From assembly GCF_009389715.1 (NCBI RefSeq), contig NW_024067738.1:124001-188000 (forward strand): a stretch of DNA of 64,000 bases, given 5' to 3'. This DNA is from Phoenix dactylifera (lineage: Eukaryota > Streptophyta > Magnoliopsida > Arecales > Arecaceae). Numbering within the stretch: position 1 is the stretch's first letter; each line of letters starts with the position of its first letter. The translations under genes were made by a program, and so were the position numbers. The notes beneath the pieces were generated by a model. It made no database searches. It worked only from the letters and a program-made list of their open reading frames with translations, and was not told where the DNA came from. Positions 35,262 through 46,895 of this stretch are shown here, one piece after another.

Positions 35262-36041
35262 TGTCTCCTCTTGGCCAAGGCACGGGTTTTTGATGCATGG
35301 GTCCTCCGCTAGGTGTTGGCAGGCTACTGCGCGGCGTCTGGTTAGAGGGTGAACTTTCTGAAGTCAACCATTCACTTCAGCCATAGCATGGAGAGCAGAG
35401 TCAGACAAGAGATCTGAAAGATTCTGGAGATACCAGAGCAGAAGGAGATACACACCTACCTGGGTGTCCCCATCACCGGTTGGAGACTACGAGTGGCAGA
35501 GTGTTCGGGTTTGGTGCAGCGTGTCTAGAGTAGGTTGGAGGGATGGAGGGCGACATCCCGATCCATGTGGGGAGATTGACGTTGGTTAGATCAGTGTTGG
35601 AGTCTATGCCGGTATATCTCATGGCCAACACTGTGGTGCCGAAGACAACTCTGCTGAGGCTCGAGCGACTTCTTCGGAGCTTTTTGTGGGGGTCACATGG
35701 TGGAGGCCATGGGGTGCATCTATTGGCCTGGGAGCAAGTATGTCGTCCCACCAGTGGGGGTGGTCTAGGGGTGCAGTCCCTCCTGAAGAGGCACGAGACT
35801 TTCATTGCTCGCCATGCAGTTCAATTCATGTTAGAGCCACATGGGCTTTAGAGTCAAGTGATGGCAGCCAAATATGGTCGAGCGGGCATCGAGTCTCTTT
35901 CATATGGTGTGAGATTGGGAGGTACTTGCTGACTGTGTCGGCAAACACCAGGTGGCTGATAGGCGATGGACGGAGTATCGATGTGACTAGTGATTCATGG
36001 GTCGATACCCTTTTCCTGAGGAGCTGGCCGACCATGGTTGA
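35262..36041 (+). pseudogene. LINE ORF2, reverse transcriptase C-terminal part and thumb
   Basis: Continues directly from the broken catalytic box (CLLLAKARVFDAW), then KEIHTYLGVPITGW, RLTLVRSVLESMPVYLMANT, RLERLLRSFLWGSHGG and LLAWEQVCRPTSGGGLGVQS, the usual order after the palm domain in plant L1 elements. Several in-frame stops. Cut at 36041 by the next insertion. Confidence 0.88.
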
Positions 36042-37933
36042 TGTTCGTCCGATTCCTATTTACCTAAAAATATGCTAAACAGCTCGTTGTTAGAACCGAC
36101 AAACAAAGTTTAAATTTAATTTACTCTTACCTGTTCTACTCGAAGAATAGTGGTCGTAAGAGGTCGATCCACAGGAAGGCGATTGGAGTTGCATAGAAAT
36201 TAGAAAATTCACTCGGATTTGAAATTGATTTTTGAATGATAAAAGGAAAACATTATTTTGAGGATGTTGATGGATTCTCTAGTCTACCGGAGAATGTTTT
36301 TTAATTGAAATTAACTAAAAGACAGGTATTTAAATTCGAAAAGCATTTATATGTTTAACTAATCAAAGAAAAGCTTTGACATAAATTACAATGGATGAAA
36401 ACAAGAAGATTGAAGTGAACACAAATTGCATAGAGGAAGATTTAATGTATTGCATAAAAAGAAAAATTAAAAGATTTCATAAAAAGAAAACAGAAATTAA
36501 CTTGAACCTAGAACAGGGATTGCATGAAAGAAATTTTGCTAGATTTCATAAAAAGAAAACTGATTACAAATAAAAGTGGAGATTATAGTCCTAATACTCC
36601 TCCTATTTTGCAAATAAAATAAAGAAAAGAAAACAAAGAAAAAAAATCACTTCTCTTTCCCCCCTCTCTCTCTCTCTCCCACGGTGGAATACTAATTTCC
36701 CTTTTTTTTTCTTTCTTCTTCCCCAAAACAGAGCTCCCCTGTTTCTCTTCTTTGACCCGCCGGCCACCACCCAGCCGAGCTCACCTTCTCCTCCTTGGAC
36801 CCGCCGGCCACCACCTCCAGCCCCCTTCCTCCCTATTCCTCCACTCTTAAATAGGTCATCCACCCCCCTCTGATTACGTTGAGAGGATTGTCCGGGCTGC
36901 GCAGTCTTGGGATGAATCGCATGACGCTGGGAGACTGAAACGGGTGAAGATCCGGCGCGGATGAGGTGCTTCACGAGCGGCTGGGACGGAGGAGGCTGGA
37001 CAAATCCGGAAGGGGGAGACGGCTGGGGCTCTGGGATTTGGGCGTTGAATGCCGACGGCTGGAATGGAGGAGCCGATCACAGCAATCAGTGGAAGCTTGG
37101 ATCACGGCTTGAAATCGGAAGGGAGCTTGATCCGTGGATGTTCACCGCTTGAAGAATGGCTGGGATGCTTGCAGTCGGAAGGAGTGGATCACGGGATGGT
37201 GGGGACCGTTGCTCTCCCTGTTTTCGCACGGGATGGACGCGGATTCGACTTGGGAAGGAAGCTGGGATCCGCTGCTTGGATCATGGCTGGAGCTGGGACC
37301 ACGGACTTGGATGCTGGAGGAGGCGGCGCGGGCTAAGGCGGAGGAGCTGCAGACGCGGAGGAGGGGGGTCTTGAATCCGGAAGGCTGAGGGCTTCACGGC
37401 TTGATCGGGTGCTGCAATCGGGCGCGATGCTGGAAGGAGAGGACGTGGGAGGCTTGGATCACGGAAGGGTGAGACGCGGGCTGAGGCGCTGGCATTCGGA
37501 AGATGGGATCGCTGGGAAGCCGCCGCGTGAAGAGTGGGATCACGGGAAGGATGCGTGCGTGAAGAATGGGATCACGAGAAGGAAGGAGACGCGCGGGATC
37601 ACTGGGATGTTTCATGGGCATGGGAGGTTGATCTGATCACTACTTAGGAGCTGAAAAGATGGACGGCGCGATGGGAACGATCGCGGGGCCTTGATGCAAG
37701 ACTGATTTGGAAGGTGATCTGATGGATGGCGTGGGATTTTATGCTTGCATGGCAGCTGAAGAATTTGTTGAGCTCGAGCTGCCGGGCATTGGGCTCAAAC
37801 CCAATGTTATTGGATCTCTTGGATTCCTTGCACTCAAACACAAATACAATGTTAATTAATTAATTTTATCATTAAAAATTAACTATAATACTAATTAAGA
37901 TGGTACGACGATTGTACTTTTGTGCTCTCATCA
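36042..37933 (-). mobile_element. Solo LTR related to the Athila element at 2964, nested in the LINE
   Basis: 1892 bp with a perfect GTTGA duplication (36037-36041 and 37934-37938). The + strand starts TGTTCGTCCGATTCC and ends TGTGCTCTCATCA, as in the 1823-bp LTRs at 2964 and 13032, so it has the same minus orientation. It is clearly diverged from them and older. Open frames around 36960-37636 mirror the non-coding frames of the other LTRs and have no signature. Confidence 0.9.
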
Positions 37934-37938
37934 GTTGA

Positions 37939-39110
37939 CACCGAGGCAGTGGAGGGGTTCTGAGTGTGCGACCTCCTAGCGCTAGATAGGGCAGAGTGGG
38001 ATGAGGCTAGTCTACGACGGTTGTTCAGGGTACACCTAGCTGAGAGGATCCGGTCTCTTTCGGTACCAGGATATGCGGGGCCAGATGTCAGGGTTTGGGG
38101 TACCTCGTGCAGGGCAAGTGTTAGATTGGGATATCTCTCCCGTGTTATCCAGTAGAGCATGAGCTGATGCTGGACTGTTCTTGGATTTGGAGGTCCGAGT
38201 TGCACCCGAGGGCAGCACTCTTCTTATGGAAGGTGTTGTGGGACCGCCTTCCGACGAGAGCAATGCTGAGTAGGCGCGGCTGGAGGATCCCCGTGGAGTG
38301 CGGAACATGTGGTGCTGAGGAGTCGGTGGACCATGTGCTATTCCAGTGTACATGGGCGAGGTCGACATGGCAGTGGACAGGGATCCCATAGGAGGCCTGG
38401 AGTGAGAGGCTACGGTTTCTTCAGGTGATACGCCAGTGGTTGGCCAGTTTGCGAATATATCAGGAGGCCATTAGAGCGACTTGCATAACGCATCAGATCT
38501 GGCTGGTAAAGAATGCTCGTACTTTTGGCGAGCGCAGGATGTCACCGAGGTTTGTTACGGAGTTCGCTCGAGTACAGATGACGGAGATCAGGCCCATCCC
38601 TTCTTCAGATAGACCTTTGATAGCTTGAGACACCTTGGATTCCATTTCTGCTTAGGCAGCTCCTCAGACGGTATTCTTTACCTGGGAGACCCCACCTCCG
38701 AGCTTCCTCAAGGTCAACTTCGACGGATCGGTGCTGGATGGAGGTACACTGTGCGGTGCGGGCTTTGTTATACGGGGCCCGCACTCCAGGGTGGTGGCAG
38801 CGGGCGGCTGCCAGTTGTTTGATACGTCGATTCCGGGGGCATAGTTGCGAGCTGCCTGGGCTGGTCTTCGACATGCGTGGCTGGTGCTGCAAGCCAGGTC
38901 GGTCATTCTGGAGGGCAATTTGGCCATGGTTATCGGATGGATTAGGGGTGAGAGCACGGACCACCCCTTGATCCGGGACATAGGGATAATAATGAGGGAT
39001 GGGGTAGCCTTTTAGGCCGAGCATGCATTCAGAGAAGCAAATGAGGCGGCTGATTGGGTGGCTGCCTACGCGGCCCACCATACAGGATATACCCTCTGGT
39101 TAGGTGGAGG
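37939..39110 (+). pseudogene. LINE ORF2, zf-RVT and RNase H domains
   Basis: After GTTGA the LINE continues with a zf-RVT domain: CSWIWRSELHPRAALFLWKV, then CGTCGAEESVDHVLFQC with the Cys/His set (about 38170-38390). An RNase H-like domain follows from about 38700 (KVNFDGSVLDGG, then VIRGPHSRVVAAGG, LRAAWAGLRHA, VILEGNLAMVIGW, FREANEAADWVAAYA). The C-terminal RNase H is a feature of many plant L1 elements. Multiple stops. Ends before the A-rich tail. Confidence 0.85.
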
Positions 39111-39215
39111 GGGAGTTGCCTCTGGTACTTCGTGAGCCGGTGTACTTTGATTTTATTGGATGTATTCGTACACGTACTGTATCAAGAACCCGCCACAGAA
39201 AAAGAAAAAAGAAAA

Positions 39216-40252
39216 AGAAGAGGGAGATCTCGGTTGCAGCTGCTCAATCCGGCAATCCTCGTGTGGCAGCGGCGAAACATGTATTCGAAAGAAACAGAGA
39301 GGGAGAAGGAGAAAGAGAGCTTGATGGAGCTCAAGGTGGTGGCCGGAGATGAGGAAGGAGGAGGAGGAAAGGGAGGAGGAGAAGACTCGAGGGTGGATCG
39401 GAGTGGCTTGATCTCTAGGAGGAGGAGGATTTTTTTTATATAGAATTACTTTGAACAGCTCACCGCCGCGATTTCCGCAGTGGTTGAGTGTAATCAATGG
39501 CCACTTGTGCTACCGCGGAGCGACCACGGAACGGCCGCGGAATGCCTATGGCGCCTCTGCTCCCAAGCGCGATTGCGATCCTCTGCTTCAGCTCCTTCCG
39601 GCCGGCTAATTCAACCCATTATTCTTACATATTCCATAGCCTTGCTGACATTTTGATCGGAAGACTTTGTTTGGTAAGTGCCTATTTGTAGGGTGTAGTT
39701 TTGGATGCATGGTTACTTTTATGGTCCACTTGTACAATTAGTTTTATGAATTTAGGTTTTTTACATATAAATTTAATTGATTTCATCTTGGAGAGTCATC
39801 AATCATAATTTAATATTCATCGGTACTATAATTCTTATATTGATCAGTCATTTTGTGGCAAACTTGTTTTGTACTTCATATTGCAGTCTTTTATTTGGAT
39901 GGTACAGCTAATGTAGCATTTAAGTTCATATTTGCATTTGTTGCCTATCTGATACATGACCTAAGCCCGGGGCACTCATATTTACTTTTGTTATGACCAT
40001 TGAGATCTTTGACAGGAAAAAGCAAGGCACGGCACCGCCCGGGGGTTTTGGAGATCTAAGTTAATTAAATATTTCTATATTACAAATTCCGGAGCTTCTT
40101 GAAGACTTATGCGTAAAGAATACAAAGCTTCTCCACAGCATGTTTCATGATTGTCGGACTTTTAATTCAATACGAAAAGAAATGAAGACATTTACATTAC
40201 TTTGATTGAATTAATTGAAACAGTAAGTTTTGCAAGGGCGTTTGAGTCCAGT
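39216..40252. other. Intergenic DNA
   Basis: No gene supported. A minus-strand TATA-like 'TTCTATATAAAAA' lies at about 39430-39445, followed downstream by a purine/pyrimidine-biased frame with no recognisable protein. The rest is AT-rich. Confidence 0.5.
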
Positions 40253-40260
40253 GCAGACAG

Positions 40261-41698
40261 TAGGGGTGGCAAAATATGACCCGACCCGCCAACCCGACCC
40301 GTGTTCAACCCGCCATAAACAGGTTTGGGTTTGGCTTAAACAGGTTCGGGTCGTAAACAGGTTGACCCGTTTAACCTGTTTATTAATTGGGTCGGATACA
40401 GATTTTAAATTCCTGACCCGTTTAACCCGTATAACCTGTTTAATTGTTGGGCTGATAAATAAGGGCCAGCCCAACTCCCTGTCTCAGCCCGTTTTCACCG
40501 CCTCGGCCCAACTCCCCGCTTCGGCCTGCATTCACCGCGAGGTCCACGGTCCACCGTCTGCTTTCAGCCTTTCACCGCGAGGTTGATTGGATCGTAAAGG
40601 CGTCGCTAAGGCCGTAAGGCATTGCTTCTCCTTAGGTTTAGCCATTTAGGGTTTGTCTTTGTGAGCGCCGCCCGAGCTCTATTCCCTCAGTCCCTCTCCC
40701 CTCTCCTAGTCTCCTCTCCTCCGGACCTCCACCTCCGCCCTCTCCTCCCCCTTGCCGACTCCTTCCGCCTCCCCGTCGACGGCGACCGCGGCGGCTCGAC
40801 GGGTTCCTGGGACGTCGCTTCCGCCTTCTTGGGGCTTTTCGTCGTCTCGCGCGGTGACTGCTTTGTCTTCTCCACGACGACGGCCTCCGCCTCCCGCTCT
40901 ATCCGTGCGTTCTCTCCCCTTCTCCGCTAGTAGTATAGTCATGCTATCTTTGATTTCCTTCCGCCATCTCTTTCTGTCTCTGTTTCTTTGTCTTGAGGAT
41001 CTTGGATCTCAAAGCGGCGGAGGACGTGAGCGTGCTCTATCTTTTCCTCAAAGCGGCGACTACTGCGGAGCAGCAGGTATGCCGGTGGAGGGAAATGGTT
41101 TGGTTTTTACTTCTTATGGTTTGATTCATGGCAAAAGCTAGGGCTTCCAGATTTTTCCCCCCATCCGAATCGAAGCCGTCGATGATTTTCGGAGAGAAAA
41201 ATTTAGGGATGGCGCCTAGAATCCTAGATCAGAGATTTTGAGGGCTCCCGTTTCCATTTTCTTTTATTTTTTTCAATAAGAAAATTGTAATCAGTTAATT
41301 TCTCTCCTCCCCTTGTTCCTCTCCGTGTTTTCTTTTTTTTAATTTTTGGTTAAATTTTTTTTTAAAAAAAAATTTGCTCGACTGTGTTAATATTGGTGGA
41401 TTTATCGTAAATTATGTTGGCACTGTTCATGGCTTATACGCTAACTATCTAATTTAAGTCCAATAGTTAAACGGGTCAGGTTGGGTTAAACGAGTCGGGT
41501 TGGGTTAAACGGGTTACCTGTTTATTAAACGGGTTAAACGGGTCGGGTCGGGTTACCCATTTAATAAACAGGTCAGGTTCAGGTTGGAATTTTCTGACCT
41601 GTTTAATAAACAGGTCGGGTTTAGGTTTATGATTTTTTGACCCGACTTACATCTGACCCGATCCGTTTATGTCCGACCCGACCCGATTGCCACCCCTA
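40261..41698. mobile_element. hAT-like non-autonomous element with GC-rich insert
   Basis: 1438 bp with inverted ends TAGGGGTGGCAA (left, 40261) and the same from the right (41698). Flanking octamers GCAGACAG (40253-40260) and GCAGGCAG (41699-41706) match at 7 of 8. Long subterminal tracts of GACCCG/AAACGGGT repeats lie at 40280-40450 and 41470-41690. The middle (about 40500-41150) is GC-rich, with gene-like open frames on + (a 'tagggttt' leader near 40648, then SPPDLHLRPLLPLADSFRLP) but no transposase motif. It may be captured host sequence. Confidence 0.78.
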
Positions 41699-41706
41699 GC
41701 AGGCAG

Positions 41707-43062
41707 TATGGACCAAAAATCATGGTGCACATTGCATCATATATATTGCTTTGTATATTTAAATCAAGCTTCCCAAATACAACCACAGCCGAAACTCATG
41801 AAGCTTTTAGAATTAATAGGAGTTGGTTATTTGAATGCATCTCTGTCAGACAATACTCGAATGACCGAACAGGAACATAACAAAATGCTTTCAATTTTCT
41901 TCATATAAACAAATTATATATAGAGTAAGAGTCCAAGAGAATAAAAAAAATTATAGATGCTTCGAGCATGGGATATGGAAGATGGATCATTCCCACAGCT
42001 GGTGCAAAAATATGTGAGGTTGGTGCGTATAATTAGTTCTTGAAAGAGGCTACCGCTAATATTATATGTTGCCGCCCAAAAAAACCCCGGATGGAGTTGG
42101 CTGTTTGAAATGTAGGCGCTTTTGCCAGTTGTTGCCCGCTAGTGCTGCTGCCACCTGGCTCATGTCGACACGTCACCTATTGCATCTTTTCTTTTAAATC
42201 TTTTACGATTCAGAAAAGATTTCCTATGTTCTTTCTATTTATCTTGTTTTCTCAGCATGGGGAGGCGTGGTACCAGCAGTGCCGGCCATCGGCCGCATGC
42301 CTCCTGCGATAGGCATTTAAACCGATGCCTTAAAGAATGACACAAAAAAAATATGGTGTCATCATGTTGAATATGAATATGAGGACAACAATTCTGTACT
42401 TCAATTCTTCAACATAATTTACGATACCTATATTACTTATAAAATAAATAGAGCTAGTATTTTATTATTTATTTGTAATTAGTATTTATATTTATTGAAA
42501 TTGTACCATCAAATTTTAGTGGCCATCATTCTCGCTATCTAGATAGAAATTTATGGTACAACTTCTGTTTAACTTGCAATATAAAGGTAAATGACATTAT
42601 GTGTGCCATTAGATGCTATTTTTGTTAAAAGGAAAGTCCACCAATACCGTTAAGATAAGAAATTTACAATATAAATATTCAAAAGAAAAAAAATCAAAAT
42701 CTACCGCATCAAATCAAAAGAATCGTCTGTCTCCACGTACGCATACATTTATGTCTTACTACAAACTTGCAACTGTTATGTTAAACAATTTATCTTTTCT
42801 ATTAATGCTGATCTTTTTATTAATGAGATGTTGAAAGCAAATTAGTGATAATTATTAAATATATTTCACTTATAATATATTTTTATTCTATTTTTTAAAT
42901 TTATATTATTCTTTTGTTACATAAACTTATATTCCCATTTTTATTATCACCCATTCATCGTGCGGGTATAATTCTAGAAAGAACTTTATTTTTACATATT
43001 ATTGATGCTTAAACTTGAGTTTAGTTGTACAACATCTGAAGGTAGAGGTTATGTATGGTTTA
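41707..43062. other. AT-rich intergenic DNA with the left copy of a 650-bp direct repeat
   Basis: No gene seen. About 42380-43035 is similar to 46900-47560 (shared landmarks 'atcaaattttagtggccatc' and 'agaactttatttttacatatt'). The first CACTA element lies between the two copies. Confidence 0.65.
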
Positions 43063-43439
43063 TCTCACTGCAGAAAAAGTCGGTTTTACCGACGCATTTT
43101 TGCCGACGCTTTTTACAAGCGTCGGCAAGTTTCGGTTTACCGATTGTTGTAAAAGCGTCGGGAAAAGACGATGCTTATTAGCGTCGGTGCAGTCCTAACC
43201 GACACTAAAAAGCGCCGTCGGAAGCCACCGCACCTACATCCCAACCCTCTTCTGACCATCCCTCCTCCCTCCTCCCTCCTCTCTCCGGGTTTCCGATTTC
43301 CCGGCCACCGCCCTCCTCTCTCTATTTAACTAGTAGTATTACCCACATCTCTCTCGCCCTCCTCGTCTTCTCTCTCTCTCTAACCCATCAACGGTGCCTT
43401 CTCATCATCATCAACCCCCCTCCCTAACCCCCTCCGGAT

Positions 43440-43735
43440 TCAAGAAGCAGGGGCTCCGGCGATGATGTCTTCGCCCGCCTCTTCGCCGCCTCCTTGGATC
43501 CCGACTTCGCCCCTCTCTCCCCCGAACCGCGGATCCTCAAGTCCCGCCTCGTCGCCGGCGAGACCCTCTACGGCCTCTTCCTCCTGCGCTCCTCCCCGAC
43601 CCTCGCCGAGATCGCCGGCCTCGCCGGCTACGACTACGTGGTCGTCGACATGGAGCACTGCTCTGGCGGCATCGCCGAGGCCCTCCCCTGCCTCCGCGCC
43701 CTCGCCGCCGCCCGCACCCCAGCCATCTTCTTCTT
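43440..43735 (+). pseudogene. Captured HpcH/HpaI aldolase gene fragment (first exon)
   Basis: The frame reads DDVFARLFAASLDPDFAPLS, then RLVAGETLYGLFLLRSSPTL, AEIAGLAGYDYVVVDMEHCS and ALPCLRALAAARTPAIF. This is the N-terminal part of plant HpcH/HpaI aldolase (2-oxo-acid aldolase) proteins. The DMEH histidine is kept, but the glycine usually after it is Cys. Homology ends near 43735 in a T-rich stretch. A pyrimidine-rich leader upstream (43230-43438) looks like captured promoter/5' UTR. No complete enzyme could be made. Confidence 0.8.
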
Positions 43736-44489
43736 CCTCCTTAGCATATTTTTCTCTTTCTTTCTTTTCTTTTCTTCTTCATTTTTTGTTCCCCAGATTG
43801 GGCAAGCGGCACCTGTTTTAGGTTTATATGAAGAGGACTGTGATGATTCCTAGGCAAGGGTCTTGCTGCATTGCGAAGTAGAAATGGCTAAGGCAATCTT
43901 GGAAGTTCTGCTGCTACCATTCTACAGGCAACTTATGCAGCCGCTTAGGCTTGTAGTTTCAGAGACTTGAATGCTAACTCAATGCTGGATTAAGTGGTGA
44001 ATCTGAGCCTCTTTCTCCCCTTCTTTGCTTTGAAATTCCTTTTTGTTTCTGTTCAAAGATTCAGCTTTTTCATGGTTTTTCTAATGTCTTTACTATAATT
44101 AATTTCTTCAGATTATTTGTTCTTTGTCTCCCCCACAGTTAATACAATTTTGAGACCTTTGGAAGATTGGGGTGGGGATCTTGCATTGATGGTTGCTCAG
44201 GTTGTGAGAACCCAAATTTCATATCTTCTATTTTGTTTGTTCAAGATTGGGGATTGTATGCTGGGATTAGGGTTTATTACATTTTTAAAGGTTTTGAATC
44301 TACTCCCTTGTAGCCACATATTTTCAATTTTTTCACTCATATTTTCTGGTTCTTTTTTTTAACTTCAATAGCAAAGGTTTTGCTCCTGTAGAGATTCCTC
44401 TTTCCTGGCCTACTATCTATTCTCTTCCTTCTTTTTATGACCAATGATTAAGACAACTGGAAAAATATCTAACGCTATCTTTTAGATGT

Positions 44490-44696
44490 ATGTTGCTGTA
44501 CAATCCTGTTCAGTTAGCAGATTTCTCCGGCACTGCCCTTCTAATGCCACTAGCTGAGGAGCTGATCAGGCTTTGTGCAAAATATGTTGCTGTACATATT
44601 TTGCAGCTGCTTCAGCAAGCCGGGGATGGATGGTATACTACTCGGCATCTGTTTGATATTCTGCATCATTCTCATCCTTTCAGGTACATATTATGA
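44490..44696 (+). pseudogene. Unidentified captured exon-like fragment
   Basis: The frame PVQLADFSGTALLMPLAEEL, then QLLQQAGDGWYTTRHLF, ends at HSHPFR with a plausible donor (CAG|GTACAT). A second piece, RPLEDWGGDLALMVAQV, lies at about 44151-44201. I do not recognise the source gene. Confidence 0.35.
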
Positions 44697-44774
44697 CCTA
44701 ATCGCTCCTCTTTCTTTTTCTGATACCTAATCCTCTTTCTTGGTGATTGCAGGTGCTTCCTGGATAGTTTAATA

Positions 44775-45243
44775 TCCAGTCAAGAAGACTGCAATGGCTT
44801 TAGGAGAAGCCCTGTTTGATGAAGAGCTCGGCAAACCTATAGGGCAGATTGTTGCCGTATGCGGCCGCAACCAGATACTGAGTTCCACATTGCAGTCAAT
44901 TAAGTGGAGGGTCCCTGTGAAGGTGGTGTAGCTGGTCTGAGATAATAATTAACAAGCCTGCATTGTTGGTACATTTTAAGCTTTTGTTTGTTGAGAGCTG
45001 TTCAATATTGCCTTTGTTGTCAGATTAGAGGATTTGAGACCCAGATGGAGAAATGGATGGGTGCTTGTGATTGTATCATAACAAAGGTACCATGGTTTCC
45101 TAGATGTCCAGATCAGTCTGCTAAGGAGTTTTTTTTCAGATGGCTTCAATGTGCTCTCGTGTTTGTAGGCAGGGCCTGGTACAATTGCTGAGGCATTGAT
45201 CAGGGGACTTCCTATCATCCTCAATGACTTCATACCTGGACAG
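44775..45243 (+). pseudogene. Captured monogalactosyldiacylglycerol (MGDG) synthase fragment, three exons
   Basis: Exon pieces: about 44775-44932 ([20 protein letters not shown], then [20 protein letters not shown]), 45022-45087 (GFETQMEKWMGACDCIITK) and about 45172-45243 ([20 protein letters not shown]). Splice sites remain (CAG|ATTAGAGG, AAAG|GTACC, TAGGCAG|GGCCTGG, GACAG|GTCAG). Together these are the C-terminal glycosyltransferase half of a plastid MGDG synthase, including the conserved [12 protein letters not shown] loop that binds UDP-galactose. The N-terminal half is missing, so it is not functional as an enzyme. Confidence 0.85.
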
Positions 45244-46496
45244 GTCAGTGTCTACTCCCTACTGTCCTGCCATCTCTGTTTCATTCCAACCTCATTAAGT
45301 GCCCATTGACATGTTCAAAAATTTCATGCACCTTGAATTTCATGCACCTTGATTTAAAACCTCTACCGTCTCATTTCATGCACCTTGAATTTCAGCTCAG
45401 ATAGTTTGCTAATGATCTTGATGCTAACAGGTTTGAATGCAAGTACTAGTCTACGGATAAATCTATGAGGGTGGATGCATGATATTAATAGGGATGAATC
45501 AATCATATGTTCATGGAAATTCTTCTCTGGATCTTCTATAATATGGCCCTTTCAACTGGAGCTGTGGTATCTTGTCATAAGGATGGTTCCAGACTGGAGG
45601 TTTTGTTGTTTTGTGCTACAGTATTAGCCAGTTTGCTTGCTGGTTGCCTTATGTATATTTGTGCGTATATTATCACAAAGCTGATGAGCTGATTCAAGGA
45701 GCTAAATGAACAAGCTCAAAAGCTTATGGGCATATTCGTTTGCTGCATGTATGATTTAAAGTTCTTCTGAAACTAGTTTCATGAGATTCAGGCACAAAAG
45801 GTCAATTCAAGTGCAAAACTAGCATGCTAACCGCAACTCACAAGATCACAAGTGAATAGGATTTTTTTGGAGATGTATGAAATGTTTTGCTCTGCTTTGC
45901 AGGTCTCTCATAGAAATTCGACAGAATTCAACTAATAGTTCATTCATTCTCAATTCAATTATTATTTCCACCATGGATTTAAGCAGAGTTAATCAATGTG
46001 ATCTTTCACCGTGCACCGGCAATATAAGTACAGAGAATCTGCTATAATGAATACTTCCATCAACCAGCCGGAGGCGATGTAAGCCTTCTTGCAGGGTCTC
46101 AAGGCGTCCCAAAATTCATACCATGCGTTTTAAAGTGCTATATTGCTCACTACATCTGGCTTGGATGAATGATGGTGTTCTTAAACAGAATAGCAACCTG
46201 CGTACTGCACTACTGCTAGGTATTCCTCGACCTTAAGCACGGTGTCATCTTCTTGGTCCGGGGAATTCTGGTGTTCTCTACCTGTAAACTGCAATTACTA
46301 TTTCAACTGAATTATTTCAAAAAAATGTTTCACTTGAAGGCTTGAAGTAACTTTTTAAAACTCGAGCAATAATTCTTTTCTAGAGCCAATGCTTAGTACT
46401 TTAGACCAAGATTTATTCGACATTTTTGAAGATACCAATATATCTACTGACCTTTATAATTTACATTCGTATTTTTATTTTTTTTAAAAAAATAGC

Positions 46497-46860
46497 AATC
46501 CCGACGCTTTAAAGCGTCGGCCAAAATACATTTGCCGACGCTTTAAAGCGTCGGCGAAAACGCAAAACTGGTTGGTCTTTATCGACGTTAAAAAGCGTCG
46601 GAAAATCTGGTTTTCCCAACGTTTTAAAGCGTCGGCGAAAACGCAAACTGGATTGGGCTTTACCGACGCTTTAAAGCGTCGGGAAAGCCGTTTTTGCCGA
46701 CGCTTTCATTAGCGTCGGCAAATCCATGTTTTTGCCGACGCTTTCTCTTAGCGTCGGCAAAAACCGGACCCACGCCCACCTGCCCGACGTCGGACCCACG
46801 CTTTGCATAGCGTGGGGTGGGTCTTTACCGACGCTTATAAGCGTCGGCAAAAGATGTAAA
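46497..46860. repeat. Subterminal palindrome array of CACTA element A
   Basis: At least nine GCGTCGG/CCGACGC half-sites in inverted pairs, several forming the perfect 20-bp palindrome CCGACGCTTTAAAGCGTCGG (for example about 46538-46557). Such arrays are the expected binding sites for a CACTA accessory protein (TNPA-like). Confidence 0.85.
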
Positions 46861-46895
46861 AAACGTCGGAAAAGATCAATTTTTTTGTAGTGTCT

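Larger units (their letters stand above)
24380..39215 (+). mobile_element. L1-type LINE retrotransposon, split by three LTR-element insertions
   Basis: Reading + through the window: ORF1 with a CCHC knuckle, an EEP-type endonuclease, reverse transcriptase, thumb, zf-RVT domain and RNase H, then an A-rich tail with G interruptions at about 39197-39215. Subtracting the three inserts and their duplications leaves about 6.2 kb, the size of a full-length plant L1. ORFs carry stops and frameshifts, so the copy is dead. Possible flanking duplication: 'gaagaggaag' (about 23990-23999) and 'gaagagggag' (about 39212-39221), weak. If that is right, the 57-bp array belongs to the element. Confidence 0.85.
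43066..46892. mobile_element. Non-autonomous CACTA element A carrying captured gene fragments
   Basis: 3827 bp. The left end is CACTGCAGAAAAAGTCGG and the right end (reverse complement) CACTACAAAAAAATTG. The 3-bp duplication TCT is perfect (43063-43065 and 46893-46895). Subterminal GCGTCGG/CCGACGC repeats lie at 43085-43215 and 46497-46860. No transposase was seen. The interior holds fragments of at least two host genes (HpcH/HpaI aldolase and MGDG synthase) on the + strand. The region 45250-46490 has nothing recognisable. Confidence 0.88.

Noticed and set aside
39153-39497. Minus-strand frame with a TATA-like box at about 39430-39445
   Set aside because: No recognisable protein. Purine-rich composition explains the open frame, and the LINE tail truncates it.
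41461-41640. GGGTTAAACGGG-type repeats resembling telomeric DNA
   Set aside because: They are not TTTAGGG, occur in both inverted arms of the hAT-like element and belong to it.
46497-46860. Regular short repeats that could suggest a CRISPR array
   Set aside because: The repeats are inverted, variable in spacing and bounded by a CACTA end; this is plant nuclear DNA.
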